A stretch of 64,000 nt of DNA, from assembly GCA_005884115.1 (NCBI GenBank), contig VAXW01000005.1, positions 1 through 64,000 of the forward strand, written 5' to 3'. This document shows positions 17,192-26,572 of this stretch, piece after piece (the first letter of the stretch is position 1; every line of letters begins with the position of its first letter). Below the pieces are notes generated by a model, which did no database searches, was not told where the DNA came from, and saw nothing but the letters and a program-made list of their open reading frames with translations. Both the position numbers and the translations under genes were made by a program. Source of the stretch: Actinomycetota bacterium (GTDB taxonomy: Bacteria; Actinomycetota; Thermoleophilia; Solirubrobacterales; Solirubrobacteraceae).

Positions 17192-18071
17192 GCCCAAGAG
17201 TGTCCTCGTCGCCGGCGCGACCGGCCGACTCGGCCTGGTGGTCGAGCTGCTTCTCGCGCGCGGCCACCGCGTCCGAGCGATGACGCGGGAGGTGAGATCC
17301 CGACACGCGGCGCATTTGCGCGAGCTGGGCGCAGAGACCGTGTTCGGCGACTTCGACGACGTCGCCAGCATCACGGCGGCGGCGCGCGGCGTCGACGCGC
17401 TCTTTGCGACGGGAACCGCGCACAGGTCCGGGCCAGCGGGAGAGGAGCGTCACGGGCGCAACCTCGCCGATGCTGCCGCGGCAGCCCGCGTCGGGCACTT
17501 CGTCTACAGCTCCGGTGAGGGCGCCGCTGAGAGCAGCTCACTGCCCCTGTTCCAGGCGAAGTTCCGCGTCGAGGAGCACATCCGCTCGCTGCCGCTCCCG
17601 CACACGATCCTCGCGCCCGTGTACTTCATGGAGAACCTCTTCAATCCGTGGAACCTGCCCGCGCTGAGGGCTGGCAAGCTCCCTAGCCCAATCGCGGTCG
17701 ATGCGCCGCTGCAGCAGGTGGCGATCGCCGACGTGGCGGCCTTCGCCACGCTTGCGATCGAGCGGCCCGACGAGTTCGCAAGCAAGCGCGTCCCGCTGGC
17801 CTCCGACGAGCTGAATGCCGTCGAAGCCGCCGACGCGATGTCGCGCGTGGTCGGGCGTCGGTTAGTGACCGAACAGATATCCGCTTACGCGCTGGCGCCG
17901 GGGCTGCGCTTCCTGTTCGCCTGGCTGGAGCGCGTCGGGCACGACGTCGACATCGGCGCCCTGCGGCGTGGCCATCCTCAGATCGGCTGGCACGACTACG
18001 AAGGCTGGCTGAGCTCCCAGCGCGCGCGGCTGGGTGGCCTGTGCGCGAGTCGGGAGCCGGTCGTGCGCTGA
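17175..18071 (+). CDS. NmrA-like NAD(P)-binding protein
   Basis: KSVLVAGATGRLGLVVELLLARGHRVRAMTR. Confidence 0.85.
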   Translation: MSTTTEPKSVLVAGATGRLGLVVELLLARGHRVRAMTREVRSRHAAHLRELGAETVFGDFDDVASITAAARGVDALFATGTAHRSGPAGEERHGRNLADAAAAARVGHFVYSSGEGAAESSSLPLFQAKFRVEEHIRSLPLPHTILAPVYFMENLFNPWNLPALRAGKLPSPIAVDAPLQQVAIADVAAFATLAIERPDEFASKRVPLASDELNAVEAADAMSRVVGRRLVTEQISAYALAPGLRFLFAWLERVGHDVDIGALRRGHPQIGWHDYEGWLSSQRARLGGLCASREPVVR

Positions 18072-18196
18072 GCGGCGACCGCAACTAATAGATCGGACTG
18101 AGGTCGTGCGGACGCACCGTGGGATGGGCACGACCGAATGTTCTGGTGTACCCTGACTGGCACGCGGGAATGTAGGTGTCTGAGTAGGAGGGGGCG

Positions 18197-20062
18197 ATGG
18201 AGCGTGGTCGCGGGAGAGTTCCACGGAGTCGACGGGCGTTGCTCGTTGCGCTGGTCGGGGCGCTGCTCGCGCCTGCTCTTGCCTCGGCTCACATCGAGCG
18301 CGCCTCCTACTGGCCGGACCCCGCGCCGGACTGCACGATAAGCCCGTGTGCCGGCGGGCAGGTGCCGACAGCGCGCTCGCTCGCGTCCGCGCTCTCCACG
18401 ACCGGCCCTGGCGTGACGCGCGTCGTCTGTCAGCCCGACTCGTTGACGCGCCTGCACCGCTCGGTCAAAGAAGCCAAGACGATCGGATATGTCCTGCGCC
18501 CAACGCAGCCACGCGTGAAAATCAGCGAAGCAGAAGCCAAAGCGCTGAACAGTCTGAACGGCCGCCTGTTCAAGAAACGCTGTGCCTTCAGCTCGATCCA
18601 AGCGGCGGTGAATGCGTCCGGCAACAACGATCGCATCGTGATCTTGCCCGGGCTCTACACGGAGCCACAGTCCCGAGAAGCACCCACGAACGACCCCAGC
18701 TGCGCGCAGTACAAGATCAAAAACGACCGCGGCGACACTGGCGCCGTCTCCTACGCATATCAGTGGCATTGCCCCAACGACCAGAACCTGATCGCCGTGC
18801 TGGGGCGCGAACCGGGACCCAACCCGCCGCCAGACCCGCCGCTCTCGGACCGGCACGGGATCCCCGATCTCGGGCCCTGCGTCCGCTGCAACCTCCAGAT
18901 CGAGGGCTCCGGAGTCTCGCCTGACGACGTCATGATCGACGCAGGAAACGTCAATTCTGGCGACCACGGACCGATCGACGCGGTGAAGGACGTCGGCATC
19001 CGCGTCGACCGTGCGGACGGATTCGTCCTGCGCAACGTCAGGGTCCGTCACGCGAACGAGCACGACATCTACGTGCTCGAGAGCGACGGCTACCTACTCG
19101 AACGCTTCAAGACCTTCTACGCGGGCGAGTACGGGGTGCTCACCTTCGTCGAGGACCACGGCCTGATCCAGGACTGCGACGCGGCGGGCAACGGTGACTC
19201 GGGCCTCTACCCTGGCGCCGGCGCCGACACCGGCAACCAGCGCGACACAAACATCTATCCCGCATTCCGCTACAGCCAGGAGATCCGCCGCTGCGACTCA
19301 CATCACAACTCAGGCGGCTACTCGGGCACCGACGGCAACGCCACCTGGGTGCACGACAACAACTTCTACGACAACGCCCTGGGCTTCACGACAGACGTGT
19401 TCACGGCTGCGGGTCACCCCGGCTTCCCGCAGGACTCAGACCTGATCGAGAACAACAACTTCTACTCCAACAACTTCAACCCCTACCTGGCGAGCTCCGA
19501 CGTCGTGCCGAGCGTACCGCTGCCGGTTGGGACGGGCCTGTGGATCGCTGGCGGCAACGACAATGTGATCCGCAACAACCACTTCTACGACAACTGGCGG
19601 CGCGGCACGATGGTCTTTGCCGTGCCTGACCAGCTAGTCTGCGGCCCGGAGGGCATCAATCCCGAACAGCTCGCGGGCTGCAACCCGAGCGCGGTGCCCC
19701 CGTCGACTTCTTACCGCAACCAGTTCTACGGCAACGTGATGGGCAGGGCACCCGACGGAACCGTCTTGCCCAACGGGACGGGCGACCTGTCAACCGGCCG
19801 CACGGACTTCTGGTGGGATCAGTACTCGGGCAACACGGGCAACTGCTGGCATGACAACGTGGGCAAAGAAGGCACGGCGGCGAGCGTTACGAGCCTGCCC
19901 CCCTCGCCGATCTTGCCTTCCGCCTGCGATGAAACGAGCGTCGGAACGGGCGGCCCGGCGCAGGAGCAGGAGCTGACGGCCTGCTTCGCCGCCATCGAAA
20001 ACCACGAAGAAAAAGAAGAACCCGCCACCTGTCCGTGGTTCACCACGCCGTCCAAACCCTGA
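18197..20062 (+). CDS. Secreted right-handed parallel beta-helix repeat protein
   Basis: Signal peptide, Asn-rich beta-helix repeats (GNGDSGLYPG, NNNFYSNNFN, GGNDNVIRNNHFYDNWRRG). Confidence 0.75.
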   Translation: MERGRGRVPRSRRALLVALVGALLAPALASAHIERASYWPDPAPDCTISPCAGGQVPTARSLASALSTTGPGVTRVVCQPDSLTRLHRSVKEAKTIGYVLRPTQPRVKISEAEAKALNSLNGRLFKKRCAFSSIQAAVNASGNNDRIVILPGLYTEPQSREAPTNDPSCAQYKIKNDRGDTGAVSYAYQWHCPNDQNLIAVLGREPGPNPPPDPPLSDRHGIPDLGPCVRCNLQIEGSGVSPDDVMIDAGNVNSGDHGPIDAVKDVGIRVDRADGFVLRNVRVRHANEHDIYVLESDGYLLERFKTFYAGEYGVLTFVEDHGLIQDCDAAGNGDSGLYPGAGADTGNQRDTNIYPAFRYSQEIRRCDSHHNSGGYSGTDGNATWVHDNNFYDNALGFTTDVFTAAGHPGFPQDSDLIENNNFYSNNFNPYLASSDVVPSVPLPVGTGLWIAGGNDNVIRNNHFYDNWRRGTMVFAVPDQLVCGPEGINPEQLAGCNPSAVPPSTSYRNQFYGNVMGRAPDGTVLPNGTGDLSTGRTDFWWDQYSGNTGNCWHDNVGKEGTAASVTSLPPSPILPSACDETSVGTGGPAQEQELTACFAAIENHEEKEEPATCPWFTTPSKP

Positions 20063-20436
20063 GCAGACAGCTCCACCGGACACCCCTTCCCGCCGCCACG
20101 CTGCTCTGCTGTCTGGCCCTGCTTGGCGGCTGCGGCTCCTCGGGCCACGCCACGACCAAGCCCGGCGCTGGGACTACGGGCGTTGGCGAATCGATCCGCC
20201 TCGACAACTGCTCCGACTGGAACCGCGCGACGCTCGCGGAGCGGCGCACGACCGTGGCCCAGCTGCGCAGGTTCTCGGGCGGTCCCGTCGGATCCTCCGC
20301 CGGGATCGAACATGGACCCGTGCTCAGCGACGACCGCGCATACAAGCTCTTTCAGAGCTACTGCGCCAAACCGTTTGCAAGAGGCTTCAAGCTCTACAAG
20401 CTGTACACACGCGCGGCCGCCTTCATCGGCCGGTGA
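20035..20436 (+). CDS. Putative lipoprotein, hypothetical
   Basis: Lipobox-like LLCCLALLGGCGSSG; overlaps the upstream CDS. Confidence 0.5.
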   Translation: MVHHAVQTLSRQLHRTPLPAATLLCCLALLGGCGSSGHATTKPGAGTTGVGESIRLDNCSDWNRATLAERRTTVAQLRRFSGGPVGSSAGIEHGPVLSDDRAYKLFQSYCAKPFARGFKLYKLYTRAAAFIGR

Positions 20437-20564
20437 GCTCATCAGCCGTCGCGCTGACCTCGCGCGGCGGACTACGCCTGCACGCACGACGGCCGTGCCG
20501 CGAGAGCGATGGCGTTCCGTAGATCCGTCAGCCCCTCGCCACCGGGACCACGAATTTCATCTGG

Positions 20565-21437
20565 TCAGGCATCCCCCGCGGGCAGGTCCCGCGCGCGCTC
20601 ATAAGCAGCGCGCTTGCCATCGAGCAGGGGGCGCCCGCGCCGTGCCACGGCCACGACCAGGTGACCCATCTTCGGGTGCTCTGGCTCGAGGTCAACGGGG
20701 AGGCCGTGGCGTCGCAGCGCTTCGCTGCACACGGGGCCGATCGACGCGACGACCATGGCTCGCGTGCGTTCGACCAGCGCGCTTGCGAGGCCGAGTTCGC
20801 TCGCGGTCAAGATCACGTGCTCCACCTGCCTTCTGCTCGTGAAGAGCACGAAGTCCACGCCGGTTGTCGCGAGCCGCGAAACCGCTTGCCGCAATGGTCG
20901 CGGGTCCTCTGGCAGGGCCCAGCGGTAGAGCGCCACGCGCAGCACGTCCGCGCCGCGGCGCTCCAGTTCGCTAATCAGGTCCTCGTTGGCGACGCCGTAC
21001 TCCAGGACCGCCACCCGCACGCCGTCAACGGGGGCCTGCGCGTCGAGTGTGGCAACGATCTCGCGCCACGTGTTGGGCTCGGGCACGTTGACCTGAGGCG
21101 TAAGACCGAGTTTGCGCAGCTCGGCGACCGGCTTGGGCCCACGCGCGACCAACGTCGTGCGTGCAAGCGAAGCGGCCAAGCGCTCGCGTGGGCAGCGCTC
21201 GGTGAGGGCGCGCAGACCGACCCCGGTGAGCGCGATCACCATCTTGATCGCGCCAGCCTCTAGCTCACGCAGCAGATCAAGTGCCGCGCCATCTTGGAGC
21301 GGCACCTCGCGCATCGATGGCACGACCAGCGGAATGCCCCCATGTCGGCGGATCAGGCTCTCGAGCTCGGCTGCGCGCCGGCTCTCGAATGCCATCACCG
21401 CGAGCCCGCCGATGCCGTCGTGCGACCTACGAACCAT
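20565..21437 (-). CDS. hemD: Uroporphyrinogen-III synthase family protein
   Basis: MAFESRRAAELESLIRRHGG...VALTGVGLRAL...YGVANEDLISELERRGADVLRVALYRWALPED...FTSRRQVEHV. Confidence 0.75.
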   Translation of the reverse strand: MVRRSHDGIGGLAVMAFESRRAAELESLIRRHGGIPLVVPSMREVPLQDGAALDLLRELEAGAIKMVIALTGVGLRALTERCPRERLAASLARTTLVARGPKPVAELRKLGLTPQVNVPEPNTWREIVATLDAQAPVDGVRVAVLEYGVANEDLISELERRGADVLRVALYRWALPEDPRPLRQAVSRLATTGVDFVLFTSRRQVEHVILTASELGLASALVERTRAMVVASIGPVCSEALRRHGLPVDLEPEHPKMGHLVVAVARRGRPLLDGKRAAYERARDLPAGDA

Positions 21438-21609
21438 CTCACCAGTATCGCGCGGCGCCCGTGCGGTACCGGCATGATGCTGAGCGGTGGGGCTATCGCG
21501 TAACCCACGATCCGGCTGCCGGCTCCGGCGAGTGCCAGCGCTTGCCGGAACCGTTTTGCCGGCAACGGTGTCTAAGCGATCAAGTGTCAAGCGAGCATCC
21601 GGAGACAAG

Positions 21610-21886
21610 GTGAAAGCCGAACGGCGCCACGATCGCCGAAAGCGACAAGACGGTCGTCCTCGAGGGAAACCGCTACTTCCCGCCTGAAGATGTCAACTAC
21701 GACTACCTGCAGCGAACGTGGAGCAAGTCGCTGTGCCCGTGGAAGGGCGTGGCGAGCTACTACACGCTGGACGTCGACGACCTGGTCAACGTAAACGCCG
21801 CCTGGACCTACCGTCATCCCTATCCCTGGATCCGAAAGATCGCCGACCACGTCGCCTTCTGGCGGGGGGTCGAGATTGTGCCCTAG
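21610..21886 (+). pseudogene. DUF427-domain protein with a frameshift near the N-terminus
   Basis: GTG AAA GCC start codons, then a different frame encodes NGATIAESDKTVVLEGNRYFPPEDVNYDYLQRTWSKSLCPWKGVASYYTLDVDDLVNVNAAWTYRHPYPWIRKIADHVAFWRGVEIVP*; no start codon in that frame. Confidence 0.75.
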
Positions 21887-21919
21887 GGCTGCGATCCGCT
21901 CTCGGCGATGCTCCTGCAC

Positions 21920-22492
21920 TCACGCGAAACGACCCATGTTCATCGCGCGCCGCTCGGCCTCGGTTTGGATCTGCTCAAGCGACGCGACCACTGCTCCTTC
22001 CCAGCGACGCGCGACCCGGTCACCCCACCACTCCCCGACGCGCCACAGGTCCGTGCCCAGCTCACCCCGGTAGGCAAACGCAGTTCCTTGAGGCGCATCG
22101 CGCAGCTCGTACGTCTCCACCACGTGAGGAACGGGCCCGCGCACCAGGCGGAAGGAGATGCGCTCAGGGCGCTCGAAGCGAACCGTCTCCACGGTCGTCG
22201 TGCTGAGGCGTCCGGTCCTCGTGAAATGCGCCGCGAGCGCCATGTCGCTCGCGCGCTCCCACACCTGCAGCTCCGCCCGCATCGCTCTGGGCGTGCGTCC
22301 AAGGTAGGGACCAGCGACGACATCAAAGACGATCTCGCGCGGTGCGGCGATCGTCAGCACGATCGGCCCCAGTGGGCGGACCCGGCGCCCGACGCCGAGA
22401 TCGAGCGTGAGGGCGCCGCGGATGAGCAGCGCGTAGGCGCCAGCGGCCAGGCCGCCTACACATGCGCTGAGGGTGGAGAGGCGAGTACGCAT
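21920..22492 (-). CDS. SRPBCC-family protein
   Basis: IAAPREIVFDVVAGPYLGRTPRAM...GTAFAYRGELGTDLWRVGEWWGDRV. Confidence 0.6.
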   Translation of the reverse strand: MRTRLSTLSACVGGLAAGAYALLIRGALTLDLGVGRRVRPLGPIVLTIAAPREIVFDVVAGPYLGRTPRAMRAELQVWERASDMALAAHFTRTGRLSTTTVETVRFERPERISFRLVRGPVPHVVETYELRDAPQGTAFAYRGELGTDLWRVGEWWGDRVARRWEGAVVASLEQIQTEAERRAMNMGRFA

Positions 22493-22551
22493 GCCTCACC
22501 CTATGCGCAGGCCGACCGTGCCTGCACAGCCCGACTGCCGACAGGCATCTG

Positions 22552-23427
22552 ATGCGCGGGACGAGCGACGCGGACGCGGACACCGCTTGCGCGACAGCTC
22601 AGCGCTACTCCCCCCGGCCGCTCACCGAGGGCGAGCTCTGGACCGTCCGCGCCCTCGCGGAGCTCCGCTGCGATCGCTACCGCCCGCATGCGTGGCGGGC
22701 GTTTCTGAGAAGCTCGCTCGAGCGCTCCGCCGGCGCACGCTCGGCCCGGCCGCTGATCGCGCGCCAGGCGCGAACGTGGGGTGCGGTCGGTGCCGGCGCA
22801 TGGGTCTGGTTGTGGAATCTCGCGCGTGACAGCGAGGAGCTCGTGCCGAGCCTCTCCGGGGGTCTGCTGTGGTGGCTTCTGGTGTGGCAGATGCTCGACT
22901 GGCATATCGGCATGGCCGAGGGCGGCAATGGCGTGCCGCGCGAGCGCCTCGCCTACGCGGATGCGGTCACGCTCTCGCGTTTCTGGCTGGTGCCGCTCGT
23001 CGTGGGTTTGCGCGACTCGCCGAAAGGGCTGCCTTCGGTGATCATCCTCGGTGGGCTTACCGACTGGCTCGACGGCGTGCTGGCACGGCGCAGCGGACGC
23101 ACGCGCCTCGGCAGGGATCTCGACAGCACCGCGGATCTTGCCTTTCTTGCCACGAGCGGAGCCGCTGCGCACGCTTCCGGTCGGATCACTTCCGCCGGAG
23201 CGTGGGCGCTCGCCGCGCGCTGCACGCTCGCCGTGCTGGTACCGAGCGCGGCCGTGTTCGGCCGCGCTCGGCGTCCGGCGATCCGCGCTCGGCCATGGGG
23301 AGGCGTCCTGCGCGTAGGAGGACTGGCCGCATCGACTGCGGGATTCCGGCGAACCGGGGGCCGGGCTCTCGTGATTGGAGCCGCGTGCCCGCCGCGATCT
23401 ACCGCATCCCACTTGTCGCGTGCCTGA
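22552..23427 (+). CDS. CDP-alcohol phosphatidyltransferase family protein
   Basis: GLTDWLDGVLARRSGRTRLGRDLDSTADL matches the DG-AR-G-D-D motif. Confidence 0.8.
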   Translation: MRGTSDADADTACATAQRYSPRPLTEGELWTVRALAELRCDRYRPHAWRAFLRSSLERSAGARSARPLIARQARTWGAVGAGAWVWLWNLARDSEELVPSLSGGLLWWLLVWQMLDWHIGMAEGGNGVPRERLAYADAVTLSRFWLVPLVVGLRDSPKGLPSVIILGGLTDWLDGVLARRSGRTRLGRDLDSTADLAFLATSGAAAHASGRITSAGAWALAARCTLAVLVPSAAVFGRARRPAIRARPWGGVLRVGGLAASTAGFRRTGGRALVIGAACPPRSTASHLSRA

Positions 23428-23549
23428 ACCGGCCCAGAAGTACGGGCGGGCCAATGCTGGGCCGCTCGCCTTCTCTAGACCACCCAGCATCACGGACGCA
23501 CGGCGTCGCTGGTTCGGCCACACCGCGTGCGACTCGGCGGCTCGCGACG

Positions 23550-24182
23550 CTACATCTTCCCCTGGGCCTTCATCTTCCCGCGTGCCTTCATCTTCCCGTG
23601 CGCCTTCATCTTCCCGCGTGCCTTCATCTTCCCGTGCGCCTTCATCTTCCCCTGACCCATCATCATCGTTCCGTGGCCCTTGGCCTTGTTCGCGCTGCCG
23701 TCGGCGTTGACGACGTACCAGAAGCCGCCGTGCATGTTGGCCGCCTGGCACATGATCTTGCCGGGGGCGTCCCCGGAGTAGTAATAGAGCGGATGCCCGC
23801 CGTAGGTCACCTGCATCGAGCCATCCCTGCGTCTGGTGCGGCCGAGGAGCCCAGCGTTAAGGCCGGCGGCGGCAGCGGGGGTTCCCTTCGCGAGCAGCGG
23901 CGGCCAGGCGGTCGCGCACACGCCGTAGCAGGTGCTCGTCGTGCTGTGATCGGCGCCAAACATGTACACCACTCGGTTGTTTGTCGCGAAGATGACCCGG
24001 CCATACTGAGAGCGGCGCAGCGCGAGGGCAGGCGCGGCCTCAGACACCGCTGAGGCATTGGAAGGTGTCGGAGTCACCGGTGCGCGCGAACCGCTAGCCG
24101 CGGTCGTTTTGGTGCTCGAACCACACGCGGCCACCAGAACGGATGCGCCCATGCTCGCAACCGCGTACCACCACTTATGCAT
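23550..24182 (-). CDS. Lipoprotein of COG4315 type with repetitive KMKA(H/R)G tail
   Basis: Lipobox VLVAACGSS, YMFGADHSTTSTCYGVCATAWPPL, GGHPLYYYSGDAPG; C-terminal hexapeptide repeats. Confidence 0.8.
   Translation of the reverse strand: MHKWWYAVASMGASVLVAACGSSTKTTAASGSRAPVTPTPSNASAVSEAAPALALRRSQYGRVIFATNNRVVYMFGADHSTTSTCYGVCATAWPPLLAKGTPAAAAGLNAGLLGRTRRRDGSMQVTYGGHPLYYYSGDAPGKIMCQAANMHGGFWYVVNADGSANKAKGHGTMMMGQGKMKAHGKMKARGKMKAHGKMKARGKMKAQGKM
23553..23652. repeat. 18-bp tandem repeat encoding GKMKAH/R
   Basis: CATCTTCCCGYGYGCCTT repeated about 5.6 times. Confidence 0.9.
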
Positions 24183-24399
24183 CGCGATTCCTCCTTCATC
24201 TCGCATCGATCACCACCACGCGAGCTGGTCGTAAGCCTTCGACCCCTTCCCGGGCGAGAACGGTGCGCGAAATTCGGAAAGCCGGCCCAAGGAGGAGCTC
24301 AATGTGCGCTCGCGCTCCGACCGCAGAGCGGAACCGTTTTCAGCCAGGCGATGGTCCAACGCAACAATGTGTGACTCAAGCCGGCGCGAGTCATAAGCA

Positions 24400-25035
24400 A
24401 TGCTCCGGGTCCTTAGGGCAGGCGCATCCGCGAGTGGCGCAGCGGTCTATCGTCTGGAGATCGACTCTCGTGCGCTGAGCATCAACGAACGGCGGCTGGT
24501 CGGCCTAGCCCAGGCGGGCGATCGCCTGGCCTTCGAGGAGCTGGTGCGGATCCATGCCGTCCGGCTTTATGGGGTTGTGCGGCAGCTGTGCGCGGGCCCG
24601 CAGGAGGCGGAGGAGGTGACCCAAGAGGCGTTCTTCAGGGCCTGGCGCGCGATCGGCCGCTTCGACGGGCGCTCGCAGCTGTTCACCTGGCTTTACCGGA
24701 TCGGAGTCAACGAGGCCAAGCGCCGCGCGCAACGCGACGAGAGGGGCCTTCGCACCGTATCCCTTGAGGAGTCGCCGCGCGAGCCGCAGGACCTCAGTGC
24801 GGCGCCGGAGCCACGGGCAGAACGCGTCGAGGCTCGCGCCGCGCTGGAACGGGCGGTGCGGGCTCTGCCGCTCGACTATCGCGCGCCGCTGGTGTTGCGG
24901 GACATCGAGGGGCTTTCGACGAGCGAGGCTGCGGAGATCCTGGGGGTGAGCGAGGCAGCGCTCAAGAGCCGCCTTCACCGCGCACGCGCTGCGGTTCGCG
25001 ACGCGCTCGGCGACCAGGAGGGGCTGGGACGATGA
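24400..25035 (+). CDS. RNA polymerase ECF sigma factor
   Basis: EEVTQEAFFRAWRAIGRFDGRSQLFTWLYRIGVNEAKRR; YRAPLVLRDIEGLSTSEAAEILGVSEAALKSRLHRAR. Confidence 0.9.
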   Translation: MLRVLRAGASASGAAVYRLEIDSRALSINERRLVGLAQAGDRLAFEELVRIHAVRLYGVVRQLCAGPQEAEEVTQEAFFRAWRAIGRFDGRSQLFTWLYRIGVNEAKRRAQRDERGLRTVSLEESPREPQDLSAAPEPRAERVEARAALERAVRALPLDYRAPLVLRDIEGLSTSEAAEILGVSEAALKSRLHRARAAVRDALGDQEGLGR

Positions 25036-25655
25036 TCGAGCGTCTTGAGCGATTCACCGTGCGGTGGGGTCACGCCCGAGCGCGGACGCTCTCGCGATAC
25101 CTCGAGGGCGATCTCGGGCAATCAGAGCGACTCTCCCTAGAGGCACACCTGAGGGACTGCCCTGACTGTCGAGAGCTTCTGAAGTCGCTGACGAGCACGC
25201 TTGAGGCACTGAGGTCGATGCGCCCAAGCGCCAGGCCGGACCTTGCCGATTCGATCATCGCCGCGCTTCGCGCGAAGGCGCCCGCGCGAGAGAGCGAACC
25301 GGGTCTCTCCGTGAAACGGGTCGGCTCACCCGCCCTGACCTTGGTCTCCAACCTGGGTCCTGACGAGATCGGACGCGCGAGCGTCGGGCCGGAAGCGGGC
25401 CCCGGGTGGCGACGCATCGTGCACGCCCTGGTTGGCTACTGCCTGCGCCGGCCCCAGCTGCGCCTCACGCTGCCGCTTGCTCTGCTCGCTGGAGTGGCGC
25501 TCAGCCTGATCAACCAGGGGAGCATGATCTTCGGTGGTCGGGCCAAGGTCCTTGAAGTCTGCGTGCAGTGCGCTCCGAACTTCGTGATCCCGTTCGTCGC
25601 GCTCAACGTCGGTCTGCTCCTCGCCGCCCGGGCGGCCAGGCGTCGGCGACTGTGA
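25032..25655 (+). CDS. Anti-sigma factor (zinc-finger ZAS N-terminus) with C-terminal membrane domain, possibly NrtS-like
   Basis: LSLEAHLRDCPDCRELL motif; C-term LPLALLAGVALSLINQGSMIFGGRAKVLEVCVQCAPNFVIPFVALNVGLL; 4-nt overlap with sigma gene. Confidence 0.75.
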   Translation: MIERLERFTVRWGHARARTLSRYLEGDLGQSERLSLEAHLRDCPDCRELLKSLTSTLEALRSMRPSARPDLADSIIAALRAKAPARESEPGLSVKRVGSPALTLVSNLGPDEIGRASVGPEAGPGWRRIVHALVGYCLRRPQLRLTLPLALLAGVALSLINQGSMIFGGRAKVLEVCVQCAPNFVIPFVALNVGLLLAARAARRRRL

Positions 25656-25882
25656 GCCCGCCGCCGGCCACGGACAGCAATCGGCTGACACCCTCCGGGC
25701 GACCTCGCCGCTCAGGTCGACCGACCTGGACTCAATACCGCGGCAAGAGCCGAGTGGCCGGGGCATGAACCCTCTGCTCGGATCCTGGGGTCCAACATCG
25801 CGAGCTGTGAATCGACCGCGGAGTGGCGGCTTCGACGCATGCGCATAGGGGCTTCGATGATTGAAGGGAGCACGGTCCCGAA

Positions 25883-26545
25883 GTGTCAAACAAAGCCGAC
25901 AGGGAGCACCGCCGCGAGACCCGACCGGCCCAGCGGCAGGAGGCCGAGAGGCGCAAAGACCGCCTGATGACTGCGGCCGCAGCTCTCGGGTTCGTGCTGA
26001 TCGTGGGAGGCGCGCTCGCGTTTGTCGGCTTGAGAGGCGGTCACCGAAGCCTGGCCGTCCCCACCGCACCGCGCGCCACGCCGGCTGTGCCGCCCCGGCC
26101 GAGCGCTGGTGTTCCCAGACAGATTGCGGCGAACATCGCCGAAGCAAACCGCGTGATCGAAGCGCCGGTTACAGCCAAGCTGGCGGAGCTGAGGGGGGTG
26201 CCGGTGGTCGTCAATCAGTGGGCGTCATGGTGCCCGAACTGCAAGGCAGAGTTCCCCTTCTTCCAGCGGGAGTCCCAGCGCTACGAGCGAGAGGTGGCTT
26301 TCCTGGGTCTCGACGCCCAGGATCAGCGCCCCGATGCCGTCGCTTTCCTTAGGAAATTCCCCGTCAACTATCCCAGCGTGTTCGATCAAAGCGCCCAGCA
26401 GGCAGCGTCCCTGGGCGGCGGGCAGGGCTGGCCGACGACCTTCTTCATCGATCGGAGGGGTAGGGAGACATTCGTGCACGAGGGCGCCTATCCCAGCGAA
26501 GCGCTGCTCGATCAAGACATTCGCCGCTACGCGCTCGGCGCGTGA
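25883..26545 (+). CDS. TlpA-like thiol:disulfide redox protein, membrane anchored
   Basis: VVNQWASWCPNCKAEFPFFQRES, GWPTTFFIDRRG. Confidence 0.85.
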   Translation: MSNKADREHRRETRPAQRQEAERRKDRLMTAAAALGFVLIVGGALAFVGLRGGHRSLAVPTAPRATPAVPPRPSAGVPRQIAANIAEANRVIEAPVTAKLAELRGVPVVVNQWASWCPNCKAEFPFFQRESQRYEREVAFLGLDAQDQRPDAVAFLRKFPVNYPSVFDQSAQQAASLGGGQGWPTTFFIDRRGRETFVHEGAYPSEALLDQDIRRYALGA

Positions 26546-26572
26546 GAGCGGAGGTCGAGCTGTACCTGAGCG

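Noticed and set aside
23553-23652. Possible CRISPR-like short repeats
   Set aside because: 18-bp units are contiguous without spacers and encode an in-frame peptide repeat in a lipoprotein
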